This document shows, piece by piece, positions 23,588 through 37,332 of a DNA stretch of 64,000 nt. Position 1 is the stretch's first letter. The number at the start of each line of letters is the position of its first letter. The stretch comes from Tillus elongatus (Eukaryota; Arthropoda; Insecta; Coleoptera; Cleridae), in NCBI GenBank assembly GCA_964006375.1, contig OZ023267.1, positions 23,743,739-23,807,738 on the forward strand, in the 5' to 3' direction. Under the pieces are notes generated by a model that saw only the letters and a list, made by a program, of their open reading frames with translations, did no database searches and had not been told where the DNA came from. The position numbers and the translations under genes are program-made.

Positions 23588-23630
23588 ACCGTAGACCGGT
23601 TTCGCTCTCATTGGAGCTCTTCAGTACGGC
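23588..23630 (-). ncRNA. Hammerhead ribozyme-like motif A1
   Basis: On the minus strand: CCGUA (stem I), CUGAAGA (core box CUGANGA), stem II GCUCC/AGAGC around AAUG, GAAA (core), a minimal stem III ACC/GGU without loop, cleavage triplet GUC, and UACGG closing stem I with five perfect pairs. All invariant core bases are present. A stem III this short is known for hammerheads of Penelope-like elements, which may act as dimers. Confidence 0.75.
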
Positions 23631-23663
23631 ATACTAATTGTAGCAAAAATGCACCAAAAATAA

Positions 23664-23710
23664 CACGGCTATACTGAAGAGCTCTAATGAGAGCGAAACC
23701 GGTCTACGGT
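23664..23710 (+). ncRNA. Hammerhead ribozyme-like motif A2 (inverted partner)
   Basis: Plus strand: CUGAAGA, stem II GCUCU/AGAGC with AAUG loop (five perfect pairs), GAAA, ACC/GGU and GUC. The 5' strand of stem I has drifted (CUAUA instead of CCGUA), leaving a weakened stem I. The core is intact. Confidence 0.6.
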
Positions 23711-23923
23711 TCTAATTGTTGCGAGAATGCATCTAGTCTTCCATAGCATTGTTATTTTCGGAGATATAATTTTTTTTCCAAAGAAAACTCAAAACGTTAC
23801 CGAAAAACATTGTCTGATTATTATTTTTTGGCCAACGAACTTATCCAAGCTACTTACATAAGGAATGTACCTACTAAACTTCCTTAAAATCGGCCCATTA
23901 TTTTTAACCTATCGGTGTGACAC

Positions 23924-25514
<1,591 letters not shown>

Positions 25515-25614
25515 ATATAAAAATTGTAACTGCTCATTCGAAGAAATTTTTTCAAATTTCGAAAGTTGGGAACTCCCGACTAGTGCATTTTTTTTAAAGA
25601 AAATTCACTGAAAA

Positions 25615-26304
25615 GCGGTACTAATAAAAACTTTATTTCTGTTGAAAACGTGCAAATCTGATATATCATTATGGAAGTCTGTATTAGGTGACGTACATTT
25701 ATAAGGACGTCTAAATATAATTTGTAATTTTTAACAACGCAAGAATAGCAGAGCTTTAAGCTGGTTGAAATATTATTAATCGCCTGCTGGCATTTGAAAT
25801 TAAATAAGAAACAGAAGTCTGGCCTGGTAAATTTTCCTTTGTAATTTTACATGCCAGTATTGTGAGTGAAATTTCCATGAGAATGAATAAAGTGTTTTAT
25901 TTTCCCTCCAGATATCCAGCGCCGGGCCGCTTGTAAATAAAGATTCATACAAATTAAATAACAGTCCGCTTTTGTAAAACATATGTATGTCAAAATTATA
26001 TTTACTTACTAGCTTTTGTGCGAATATTGTTCCAGACAACATAAACTTACATTTTCTCTGAAACAGCACCAATCCTCTCTGGAGTAGACTAGAAATAAAT
26101 GGCAATAAAAAGGTATGCTTCATTTCGATCGCGACCTTTACGTATCAAACGAGCAAGAAATTTAAACAAAGAACTATAGGTAGATATATTCTACTATTGC
26201 AAGAGATTAAACTGTATTATCTTACGCGTTATGCTTATAAAATTAAATTTAGGAAATATACTATAACCAAATTATTCCTGCTCTTCTACACAAAGGGTAG
26301 TTAC
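25615..26304. other. Anonymous intergenic DNA
   Basis: No gene or repeat ends recognised. Confidence 0.5.
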
Positions 26305-26506
26305 CTCAAAAGATTTGGTTTCAACAGGATGGGGCGCCCTCCATTATGGGAGACGAGTTATTTTCAGGTGCTACTTTTCTATATCGATGAATTAGACACA
26401 GAGGATTCATAGAGTGGCCTGCTCGTTCCTCAGACCTCACTCCGTTAGATATTTTCCTTTGTGGTTACCTCAAATTACGTGTTTACGTTAGAAGATAAAC
26501 TACTTT
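26305..26506 (+). pseudogene. Mariner-type transposase relic
   Basis: The plus strand reads WFQQDGAPSIMGDELFSGA, a stop, then GFIEWPARSSDLTPLDIFLC and GYLKLRVYV. These are the second and third catalytic Asp blocks of the same mariner type as the better copy at 28965-30507 (FQQDGAPPHF, SPDLTPLDFFLWG). The tail appears to resume after 26959, so the hAT-like MITE landed inside it. Confidence 0.65.
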
Positions 26507-26959
26507 CAGGGTTCCCAATCGTCTGGAAAACCGGTAAAAGTCGGGGAATTTGTATAAGAAAAAATTTTGTCAGGGAAATCAGGGAAAAATTGGGAAATTG
26601 ACCAAGAGTCGGTTAATTTTCGTCCTTGTCAGGGAAAAACTATTTGTTTCCTATTTATTATAAATAATTGAAACAATGTGTTTGCTTTTTGTGTAATTTT
26701 GAACCATTCATTTAATTATTTCTTTTTCCACAAAACCACAATAAACGATTTTTTTCTATTTTGCGTTCATTGGTCGCTTTATATTTGAAATGGGAAAGTG
26801 TGTTCTTCGCCATGCAGACCTACTGTATTCTGTAGTAGTGTGTTATACATGTTGGGGGTAAATTGTGGAAGATCAAAGTCAGGGAAATAGATTTTGGCAT
26901 GTCAGGGAAATCAGGGAAAAGTGGGGGAAATTGATATGCTGTTTTTAGTGGAAACCCTG
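26507..26959. mobile_element. hAT-like MITE (453 bp)
   Basis: Ends CAGGGTTCCCA at 26507 and, reversed, CAGGGTTTCCAC at 26959: the CAGGG start is the hallmark of hAT termini. The interior is rich in TCAGGGAAATCAGGGAAA phrases that mirror the ends. The 8-bp flanks (ACTACTTT / TATTTTGC) do not match well, so the target duplication is decayed or the ends are slightly off. No coding capacity. Confidence 0.6.
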
Positions 26960-27076
26960 TATTTTGCAGTATTTGAGAAACCAATAGTTGCTGAATGTGA
27001 ATGAATTAGTAGAGGTCTTGGAAAGTTAACTAAGAAATTTGTTAGCAGGCTTGCATATTACCAGGAGGTAAACATT

Positions 27077-27697
27077 GTGTTATTTCAACAACACACCACG
27101 AGTGCTCACAGCCTGAATACTATCGTACCGTGGGTGTCGACAAGGAGGAAAGAGGCAACTTGTTAATTCTGGACTTGAAGGTTTGGAGGTTCGGGGGAGA
27201 AGGAAAAACATGTGCCGGCAAGGAATTCCACAACTTGGAAGTCCTCGGGACAAAAGTGCGGGCATAACAAGATGTTCTATGTCTGGTGACCTGGACAGTA
27301 AAAGGGTGCCTTCGCTCTGTTCCCCTGGTAGATCTGTTGGGGGCAGCAGGTGGAGGAACTATGGAAGAAAGCTCCTCCGAGCAGTGCCCGTGCAGATATC
27401 TGTAAAAGAAAGAGAGGTCACCAACGGCACGTCGGCGGGCAAGTGATGGCAGCCTTTGGGTGAGGGTTGGGTCACCGATGAGACGTATAGCTTTCTTCTA
27501 AATGGAGTCCGGGATAGCGAGCGTAGAAACGACAGCGGCACCGCAGATGTGGGAGCAGTATTCGAGGTTTGGCCTTATTTGTGAAGTATATAAGGTATAG
27601 AGATTAGCTGGTGAAAAGTATTTGCGAGCCCGGAAGAGGAAACCTAATTTCTTAGCAGCCGCTTCTGCAATTAATGTGACATGTTGGTGCCAATTGA
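27077..27697 (-). pseudogene. CR1/Jockey-like LINE (family X), C-terminal and 3' end
   Basis: Minus strand blocks: FRARKYFSPANLYTLYTS, QRLPSLARRRAVGDLSFFY, RYLHGHCSEELSSIVPPP, HPFTVQVTRHRTSCYAR, TFVPRTSKLWNSLPAHVF and SPPNLQTFKSRINKL, then a short 3' UTR ending GTGGTGTGTTGTTGAAATAA. It is the same LINE family as 30508-31490, 55505-56490 and 57415-58178. The RT core is absent and at least two frameshifts or stops occur. Confidence 0.75.
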
Positions 27698-28744
27698 CTT
27701 TTTATTTCGTTTTAAACATTTGAAATGGTTTTGTTTGGTGTTGATAATTCTCAATTTGTTATTAATTTGAAATAAATAAAATTAATTGTTGGGTAAATGT
27801 AAAGCGCGTTATCTTTCCCGCCAAGATAAACGAATTCGGAAAAGCAAGGTCTATTATAATCTGCGAAAAGATAAGGGTAACTATTTAAATAAATGAAGTT
27901 GTGGGTATTTTCGGGTAAACCTGAGATATATTTACAACAAAAAACATCCTAAAATGCATTATGCGCCATAACAGATTTCATCAATATCACCGTTTCCGTT
28001 TTGAAGTGCTTTTCTTAGTTCCATACTTTATCCCAACTGCGGTCTGGTTTTAGAATGATAATTAAAAAATAAAAAACTGACTTCATTAAGGATAACTCAA
28101 AAACTACTGGTCAGATCTTGAGCAAATTTATATGCAGCCACATGAGAAGCACCAGCTTTCAAATAAAAAAAGAATCATCAAAAGCGGTTTACCTAGAAAA
28201 AAGTTCTGTTCACATAAAAAAAAATACAGTCGAATTGAGAACCCTCTTCCTTTTTTTTGAAGTCGGTTAAATATTGTTTTCATCGGATCGTCTTTTCATG
28301 ATTGCATAACAATTAATGTTTTCAGCTTTCTTAAAAAAGGCATGTTTTGGTACGACGTTCTTTTATTTACTGCAATCTTGCACGATTCGTTTTGCAGTGC
28401 ATAGCAACTGTGTAAAGTAATTTCGTCTTCCAATTGAGTGGGACAAACACGTCGACCTGGGAGTTGATGGTTCAATTATTTTGTCCCTATTATCTCTGAG
28501 AACAGTGCAGATAGAAGTTGTTAGATGTAAGAACATATACACTATACACATCAATTGTAGCAGTGTTAACAAGGAAATTTGTATTACACAAAGGGCTTGT
28601 CAAAGGCAGTGCTTTCCGGGTACACGTGTGAGTTCAAATGCGATCCTTGGTGTAACGTGTCCTTATGACATCTTCACTGAGGGATGTGAGCTAGTTGTTT
28701 CATTAACCGCGTTATGTTGAAGTGATTTAAAACCACAGAACTAC
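27698..28744. other. Anonymous intergenic DNA
   Basis: No gene or repeat ends recognised. Confidence 0.5.

Positions 28745-28839
<95 letters not shown>
28745..28839. repeat. (TA)n microsatellite, ~95 bp
   Basis: Uninterrupted tract. It is followed by ACAGGCTGGCGCATTGAAAA, which looks like a transposon terminus, but I could not find a partner. Confidence 0.95.
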
Positions 28840-28841
<2 letters not shown>

Positions 28842-28964
28842 GCTGGCGCATTGAAAACGAAACATCGATTTGCGTCCAGTAATTTTTTTAAAGAAACGCT
28901 GAAACACGTTAATTTTAATATTGAGGGGGACATGTTTTGACATAAACATATAACAGCCCTTATA

Positions 28965-30507
28965 TTTTAAATAGGGAACATGGGTCGAGTGTCACATCAT
29001 TATTTGAAAGCTCTTTCTTTTCTGAATTCAGCACACTATTTTTTTTTGGAAGTGTTATCAACTCGTTTAAAAATTATTCGCAGTTGAAGATGCAAAAACG
29101 CATTTCACTCATTCCGATAAGAAATGTGCTGATAGTCAATGTTTTGTTGGTTTGTAAACAAAAAATTGACTATCAGAACATTTCTTATCGGAATGAGAGA
29201 AATGCGGTTTATTATTTCAGTTTATCGGTCGGTTTGATACTTGATAGTACTACCGAAAATGAATTTCACAATGGTGTATTCTTTAGAAGAAAGAGTTGAA
29301 ATAATTACTCTTTTTTTCAAAAACGATGACTGTGCCAACCGTACCGCAGATTTGTTTTATGAGCGACATGTTAACAGAAAATACATTTTGGACTTAGTCG
29401 CAAAGTTTCGACAAAGTGGTTCAGTAGCCAACAAAAAACGGGATCCTAAATCCGGTTAGAAATGAGACTACTGAGATTGAAGTTTTAGGACAAATTGCTG
29501 TAGACCCAACTTTGAGCACGAGAAAATTGGCCACTGTTTCAAACATCAAAAGAAGAACTATACAGCGAATATTGAAGCATCATAAATTTCACCCGTATAA
29601 AATTAATCTTATGCAACAACTGAATGAAGATGATTTTGATCGTCGGCTGGAATTTTGTGAAGTTATGACTGCACGAATAGCTGATAACGGGTACTTTCTG
29701 TTCAATATTTGTTTTTCAGACGAGTGTACGTTTTTATTAAACTCTACAGTCAATCGTCATATTTGTCGTTATTGGGCAGATAATAATCCAAGAAATTTTT
29801 ACGAAGTCCACACTCAAACTCTACAGAAATTGAATGTCTGGACTGGCATTTTTGGAGACCGTTTAATCGTACCAACCTTTGTTGATGGCAATTTGAGTGG
29901 CGAAGCGTATTTGGAGTTACTAGAAGATATCGTTTACCCTCTACTAATTGACATTATTGAAAATGATGATCGCTATCAAGAAAATCAATTAGTGTTTCAA
30001 CAAGATGGAGCTCCTCCGCATTTTTCACAACGTGTTAAGAGGTTTTTAAACAGAGGGTTTCCAGAGCAATGGATCGGGCGTAGAGGTGCTATTGAGTGGC
30101 CCCTTGGATCACCGGATTTAACTCCTTTAGACTTCTTTCTATGGGGCCATTTAAAGAGTGAAATTTACTCAACAGAACCGGAGTCTCTGGAAGAATTACG
30201 ACACTTTTTTGAAGAATGCGGTCTAATAACTCCACAAATGCTCTAGAATGCCAGAACTCGTTTTGAACAAAATTTGTACTTTTTTATGGAAGCTGGTGGT
30301 CAACAATTTGAACACTTGCTTGACTGAATAAACATTTTTGAACGTTTGGTTTTGTTTGTTAGTTTTTTAACGAATAATTGACTAATTAGTGCATTTCTTA
30401 TCACAATGAATGAAATACGTTCTTGCAATTCCAATTGTGAATAATTGTTAAACGAGCTTTCAAATGATGTAACACCCGACCCATGTTCCCTATTTAAATG
30501 TCCGCAT
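28965..30507 (+). mobile_element. Mariner element, DD41D type, with long TIRs
   Basis: Left end TTTAAATAGGGAACATGGGT continues through CGAGTGTCACATCATT and TTTGAAAGCTC. The right end, reversed from about 30507, repeats TTTAAATAGGGAACATGGGT and the same following words, and similarity extends imperfectly to ~29140 and ~30345 (about 160-bp TIRs). The transposase lies between them. The right end abuts a truncated LINE at 30508; the left flank is unrelated, so one side has been rearranged. Confidence 0.75.
29259..30327 (+). pseudogene. Mariner transposase, one frameshift and one stop
   Basis: ATG at 29259 (or 29271) opens a helix-turn-helix part ([32 protein letters not shown]). A single frameshift near 29448 moves to the frame with LSTRKLATVSNIKRRTIQRI, first Asp in FSDECTFLL, WTGIFGDRLIVPTFVDG, second Asp in FQQDGAPPHF, and third Asp in SPDLTPLDFFLWG. 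Forty-one residues separate the second and third Asp, matching the DD41D (rosa-like) group. A TAG at 30244 replaces one codon, after which NARTRFEQNLYFFMEAGG continues to a TGA at 30327. The enzyme cuts and pastes the element at TA sites. Only two lesions suggest modest age. Confidence 0.8.
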
Positions 30508-31490
30508 TCTTTCTGAGGCAAAAACCCGTTTAATAACCACATCAAAAACAAACTCCTGTCAAGCTTCAACGGCAGCAAACCCGTCTGGACTCTTGCTAAA
30601 TCTATTGGGAATAATTTCTGCAAGAACACGTTCCCACATATTGTTTCAGGGGATGAAATTGTTTCTACCGCCCTGGGCAAGGCTGAACTTTTTGCCTCGT
30701 TGCTTGCCAGCAATTCTACTCTCAACCCACCTTCAAATGTTCAACCACCAACAGTCCCCAATGTCGCGCATAAAATGACGGATATCATTTTTAAAACTAA
30801 AAAGGTACGAAAGATGTCCTATTCTCTTAATACCTGGAAAGCCTCTGGCCTTGACGAGATCCCAGCAATTGTTCTCAAAAAATGCGCACCAGAACTTGCT
30901 CCTGTCCTGACTCGTCTGTTTCAAACATCCTACAATATAGGCATATTCCCTAGTAACTGGAAAACTGCTCGAGTACAACCCGTCCCCAAGAAAGGATCCA
31001 AAGCGCTTCCAAGCAACTACAGGCCTATTTCTCTCCGTTCAGTCGTCCCTAAAGTGATGTAAAAGTATATAAATAGCGAATTACTAAAATTTCTTGAAAA
31101 ACATAGTCTAATCCACAACAGGCAGTATGGATTCCGTCAGCGCAGATCAACTGCCGACCTCCTTTGCTTTGTCACCCATTCTTGGAACAAGTCTATGGAC
31201 CTACACGGTGAATCCCAGATTGTCGCTCTAGACATATCCAAAGCATTCGACCAGGTCTGGCACGCAGCGCTGCTTAATAAACTTCAGGCCTATGGCCTAC
31301 CGCCAAAACTCTGTACCTGGACAGCAAATTTCCTCTCCAACCAGAGTATATCTGTTGACGTATATGGCCATTCTTCTAAACTGTATCAAATTGATGCGGG
31401 AGTTCCTCAAGGTTCAGCTTTAGCCCCTACTTTGTTTCTTCTCCACATCAACTGTATACCAAATTTGAATACATTATCTAAATTTCTTTG
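30508..31490 (+). pseudogene. LINE family X, RT N-terminal half
   Basis: The plus strand reads RILSEAK..., KPVWTLAKSIGNNFCKNTF, SGLDEIPAIVLKKCAPELAP, VLTRLFQTSYNIGIFPSNWK, ARVQPVPKKGSKALPSNYRP, a TAA stop replacing Glu in the phrase M-E-KYIN (31060), QYGFRQRRSTADLL, motif A VALDISKAFDQVWHAALL and motif B GVPQGSALAPTLFLLHIN, then breaks off before YADD. It is 5'-truncated exactly at the mariner TIR. It shares about 90% identity by eye with 55560-56230. Confidence 0.8.
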
Positions 31491-31689
31491 AAAATTATTG
31501 GGCCTCCTAACAGACAAACGTACAGACCGACAAAACAAAATTCCGTTCCAAAATCATGTTTTCTATATATTTTGAGGCTTTTTACGCCGTTTTGGCGTAA
31601 CAAAATTGCTACATTTTTGTCACCGATACCATACTTTCACGCGTTGTGGCGATGTGGAGGTAATCTTATAAGTAATTAATGAGTTAAGT

Positions 31690-31890
31690 ACGTACTGAAA
31701 ATTAATAACTACTGAGGCCGTGGCGATGTACTTGAATGTATACACGATTCGCCGTTCGGAGAGCGTTGAGTTGTCGGTTGCCTAAACCATGCGACGTTGG
31801 CACGTAAAAGATCCCTGCATACAAAAGACAGGACTGTGCCAAATTTCCAAGTTAGTGAGATAGAATCGGTGATTGGGTATAGACTCAAAA
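31690..31890 (+). mobile_element. Candidate SINE or repeat sharing a central domain
   Basis: CCATGCGACGTTGGCACGTA, then AAAGATCCCTGCAT, GACTGTGCCAAATTTCC and AGTTAGTGAGATAGA align with 36870-36950. The GCACGTAAAAGATCCCTGCA core resembles the conserved central domain found in several invertebrate SINEs. No clear A/B box was recognised at its head. Confidence 0.4.
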
Positions 31891-31894
31891 TATA

Positions 31895-31978
31895 TAATAA
31901 GCACACCTGAAGCATTCAAATCACCACAACACATTTTTTAAACCTGACGATGGTTTCACCAACCAAGTTAGGGTCATC
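31895..31978 (-). mobile_element. PLE terminal piece with interrupted hammerhead-like motif
   Basis: On the minus strand: ACCCTAACTTGGTTGG (degenerate stem II), TGAAACCATCGTC (GAAA core and GUC), AGG, then a TTGTGGTGATTTGAA tail like that at 33880. The missing CUGAUGA-side half lies at 33784-33798, across the LINE insertion. Confidence 0.55.
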
Positions 31979-33783
31979 TTATTCTTCTTCAACTGCCGTC
32001 TCCTCTTAGAAGGTTGGCTACCATCATGGTTACTCTCACTTTTGATGCTGCAGCTCTGAACAGCTCAACGGAACTATAGTTGTACCATTTTCTCAGGTTA
32101 TTTAGCCAGGAAATACGTCTTCTTCCTCTGCTTCTCTTTCCCCGTATCTTTCCTTGCATATATTCTGCAACAATACATATTTCTCTCCTATCATCACGTG
32201 GCCCAGATATTGCAGCTTCCTTATTTTAATTGTATTCAATATCTCTTTTTCTTTTCTCATTCTTCCCATTACCTGCTCATTTGTTACCATGTCTACCCAA
32301 CTTATCCTCAAGATCCTTCTATATGACCACATCTCAAATGCCTCCAGTCGATCACTTATATCTTCCTTTAACGTCAATGATTCCATCCCATATAGCAACA
32401 CCGAGGAAACGTAGCATCTCAATATTCTGACTCTAAGTTGTAAGTTAAGATCTCTACTGCATAACGCGCTTCTCATTCTGTTGAATATGGTTCTGGCTTG
32501 CCCAATTCTTGATTTAATTTCTTCAGTGTACTCATTATTTTCATTGACAGTTGTTCCCAGGTACCTGTACTTACTGAGTTTCTCTACTAGTTATCCGTTG
32601 ATCCATAGGTTTTCCTGTTGTTGAACTGATTTTGTAGTGGTCATAAATTTGGTCTTTTTGATATTAAAGGTAAGTCCGCTCTCCTCACTACTTGATCTAC
32701 TAATCTCTGTAAATCTTCTATTGTTTCGGCAATGAGTATGGTGTCGTCTGCATACCGGATATTGTTAATGGGTATTCCATTGACCTTTACTCCTATTGTT
32801 GTGTCTTGCAGCGCTCTCTGAATGATTTCTTCCGAGTAAAGATTAAATAATAGCGGCGATAGTACACATCCTTGCCTTACACAACGTTGTATTTTTACTT
32901 CTTCTGAGAGTTCATTGTCCACCTTGATATTAGCCGTCTGGCTGTAGTATAAATTATTTATCATTCTAATATCTTTCATGTCTATATTTTTACTTTTAAG
33001 TAACTGAATGAGGTGGTTGTGGCGGACTCTATCAAATGCTTTGTTGTAGTCAAGGAAACAGACATACATCGGCTGATTGATGTCCATGCATCTTTGAGTC
33101 AACACATTGAAGGCAAACAAGGCTTCTCTTGTTCCCATTGCATTTCTGAAGCCAAATTGGGTTTCGCTAATATCTTGTTCTAAGTTCCTAAAAATTCTTT
33201 GGTGTATTATCTTTAGGAATGTTTTAAGAGCGTGACTCATTAGACTGATGGTTCGGTGGTCGCTACATTCTTTTGCATTAACCTTTTTTGGTAATATAAT
33301 GAAGGTCGATTTAAGCCATTCGCGGGGAATTATTCCTGTGTTGTATATTGTGTTACATAGTTCCACCAATATGCCCATTTGATCTTCTGTGATTAGTTTA
33401 ATTATTTCTGCTTGAATTTCGTCGGGTCCTGGATTTATTAGACTTTGCCATTTTTACCGCGTGCATTACCTCTTCCTTTGTTATGGTTGCGCCCAAATCT
33501 CCTTCTGTGTCCTCTTCTACCATTTCTTGTTGTCTGTCATCGTCGAATAGTTCCCGGATATACTCCTTCCATCTTGCCAGCTTCCCTGCAGTGTCTGGGA
33601 TTATTTTGCCATCTCTGTCCAGCAAAACATTGCTTTGGTTTTGCGTTTTTATACCAGCCACCTCCCTAATTTTTTATAGAGGTTAAGATCATCGTATTTC
33701 ATTGTCAAATATTCTATCTCCGCACACTTTTCTCTGTGCCACTTTTCTTTCGCTTTACGTATTCTTTTTCTTATCTCACTATG
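31979..33783 (-). mobile_element. RTE-like LINE insertion, 5'-truncated, with 10-bp TSD
   Basis: Bounded by direct repeats TAGGGTCATC at 31969-31978 and 33784-33793. The 3' end (31979 side) carries GGCAGTTGAAGAAGAATAA, the GAAGAAG tail also found after the LINE at 44145-45825. Removing the insert and one repeat rejoins a hammerhead-like motif. The coding region is described separately. Confidence 0.8.
32102..33760 (-). pseudogene. RTE-like LINE reverse transcriptase
   Basis: Minus strand blocks: IRKRIRKAKEKWHREKC (33740 region), GKLARWKEYIRELFDDD, NTIYNTGIIPREWLKSTFII, ISLMSHALKTFLKIIHQRI, ETQFGFRNAMGTREALFAF, motif A VCFLDYNKAFDRVRHNHL, motif B VRQGCVLSPLLFNLYSEEI, motif C NIRYADDTILIAE, and a C-terminal domain SSVLLYGMESLTL, LEAFEMWSYRRILRISWVD and RKLQYLGHVMIGEKY. 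All catalytic residues remain. Frameshifts near 33390, 32640 and 32480 break it into three frames. The endonuclease is lost by 5' truncation. Confidence 0.85.
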
Positions 33784-33793
33784 TAGGGTCATC

Positions 33794-33962
33794 AGAGGAT
33801 GAGTAATCAGGATTATTCATCCTCGGATGACGCTTACCTGGTTAGTGAAACGATCGTCAGGCTTTTAAAATGTGTTGTGATTTAAATTCGCCAAGTGTTC
33901 TTATGAGTGCTCATCACAGGTTCCAATGTTCACTTGGTCAAAATATGTGCCCACACAGATAT
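33794..33962 (+). mobile_element. PLE terminal repeat with hammerhead-like motif
   Basis: ATGAGTAATC-AG-GATTATTCAT forms a hairpin that joins two inverted hammerhead-like motifs. The plus-strand one (33821-33861) reads CCUCGGAUGA, a stem II region GCUUACC/GGUUAGU, GAAA, palindromic ACGAUCGU as stem III, GUC and AGG; the CUGANGA box has one change (U to G). The tail GTGCTCATCACAGGTTCCAA matches 52410-52430. Confidence 0.5.
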
Positions 33963-34670
33963 TTTACTGAAAGAATATGAAGCGTCACCTGTACATACTT
34001 AAGATTTATACAGTTATTACTTGACCTAGGCAGAATTAGAAATTTAGGTACCTTACAAGCTTATCTTCAACGGTAAATTTTTATATTTTACTTAGATTAA
34101 AAGTGTATCTTTTTAAAACCAATTATAAGTCCCTTGTGATTAAAGCTGACGTGAAAAATGCCAGTACACACTCTTATTACGCGTCCGCTTTTTAGCCCTT
34201 CGGTAAACAAGTTCTAATTTCCAATTACATGAAACCTTTTTATCCTTATATAAAAACGGTAAATTAGTAAATGCCTTGGTATACAAAAGAGCTTTATATA
34301 GCTACTCGCTCTTTTTATGAAGCCTTACTTAAAATCAAAAAACAGGGATACAACACAAAGTAATTCACATTGATCGCATTTAAAATCCAGCCGAGTAAAT
34401 TTGCAACTTGTAATTTTGCAATTTTCTGCTTTCCCAAATATGAAACATGCCCGTTGGTGTGTGTGTGTGAAGAGTGGTTTGGCTTCGAGCTTGTAGTCTC
34501 ATTGGCCACAGACTTTTTTAGTTACTTTGAATTTCCAATTTAAGTGGAAAGATTGCACTCTCATGCAGAATTGCCATATCATACAAATTTCAGTCATCTA
34601 GACCTATACTTACAATTCTAGTATTTACTTATAGTTTATGTTATACCTATTTACACCTTTTTTTTCCTTT
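33963..34670. other. Anonymous intergenic DNA
   Basis: No gene or repeat ends recognised; a short GT run lies near 34458. Confidence 0.5.

Positions 34671-36385
<1,715 letters not shown>

Positions 36386-36451
<66 letters not shown>
36386..36451. repeat. (TA)n microsatellite, ~66 bp
   Basis: Starts three bases outside the right terminus of the Helentron-like element, so it is separate from that element's internal tract. Confidence 0.95.
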
Positions 36452-36455
<4 letters not shown>

Positions 36456-36825
36456 ACCCTTTTTTTTCTGGTTATAGGTATCATATATTTTCTTTTCTTT
36501 TCCACAATTATACAATTCACACTATATTATACCCGTTGGTATATTGTTAAATTTATTTGTTATATATGCCATTTCAAGCAAAAAGTGTATTGTTTGGTGA
36601 TATGTCGCTGTAGCAAACAAAATTGTATAATAATCCAACTTAATTGGGGTTAGACATAACCTCACTTCCTAATAAATTGTCACAAATATCTGGTGATGAT
36701 TACCACATAACAAAGCATGTCAATAATTATGTAATTGTTTCTGCCCTTCCATAATAAATGCTGATATAGAGAAATCATCTGTAGCTCCAAAAATCCTTGT
36801 TTTCTTCTCTGCAGCGGGTTTTGCC

Positions 36826-36965
36826 ATTCACGGCATCGTCAGATAGGACTAAAATCATCGGTCCCGTGTACCATGCGATGTGGTGCACATTAAAGTTCTT
36901 TACTCTCATTACATAAAGACTGGAGTTCGGCGAAATTTCCAGGAGAGTGAGGTGAAACTACTTCC
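36826..36965 (+). mobile_element. Candidate SINE or repeat, second copy
   Basis: GTGTACCATGCGATGTGGTG, CACATTAAAGTTCTTTAC and GGCGAAATTTCCAGGAGAG align with 31770-31870. It shares the candidate central domain but is diverged. The head and tail are not defined. Confidence 0.35.
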
Positions 36966-37332
36966 GGGCGAATAGAAGAAATAACTCAAGCAGTAACAAA
37001 AATAGCGTCGCTAAAATATAAGACAGTCTAAGCTAATCTTATTGATAAACTGCCTGAAAAATCTACTCGCCAATTTTATTTCTACGATCACCTGAAAATT
37101 TATTAGAATACTTGACAATATAGAAAAGTCTGAAGTCCGAGAAAATTCATTACGGTAGCGAATTTTCATAAAAATTAATGTCAAGTATATCCTTTCGGAA
37201 CTAAACACATCAAATTGATATCAGTGCATTATCTGCAGTTTTCACTGTCCACCTTACTGATCTTCATAAGGTGATACCTTGGATTTGCTCAGCAAGGGCT
37301 TGAAATATGCTCCCATACCCGTGACATCACCA
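36966..37332. other. Anonymous DNA with a Helentron-like end scrap
   Basis: ATTACGGTAGCGAATTTTCATAAAAATT at about 37148-37175 resembles the inverted right-end subterminal repeat without its hairpin. Otherwise nothing was recognised. Confidence 0.4.

Larger units (their letters stand above)
23388..23740. mobile_element. Hammerhead-bearing PLE-type terminal repeat, locus A
   Basis: Shares the block GCCACCTAGTTCGGAACCAA...CTGGCCCATTTCTACC with loci at 46484-46936 and 59508-59792. Its right half is an inverted repeat: 23563-23625 (TAGATGCATTCTCGCAACAA on one side) reappears inverted at 23667-23737. Each arm contains a hammerhead-like motif, so two ribozyme-like motifs point toward each other. 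No coding sequence. Assignment to a PLE is by analogy with the locus at 46.5-48.1 kb and is not proven here. Confidence 0.6.

Noticed and set aside
28840..28964. ACAGGCTGGCGCATTGAAAA block as another transposon end
   Set aside because: It looks like a terminus, but I found no inverted partner or coding sequence, so no feature was assigned.
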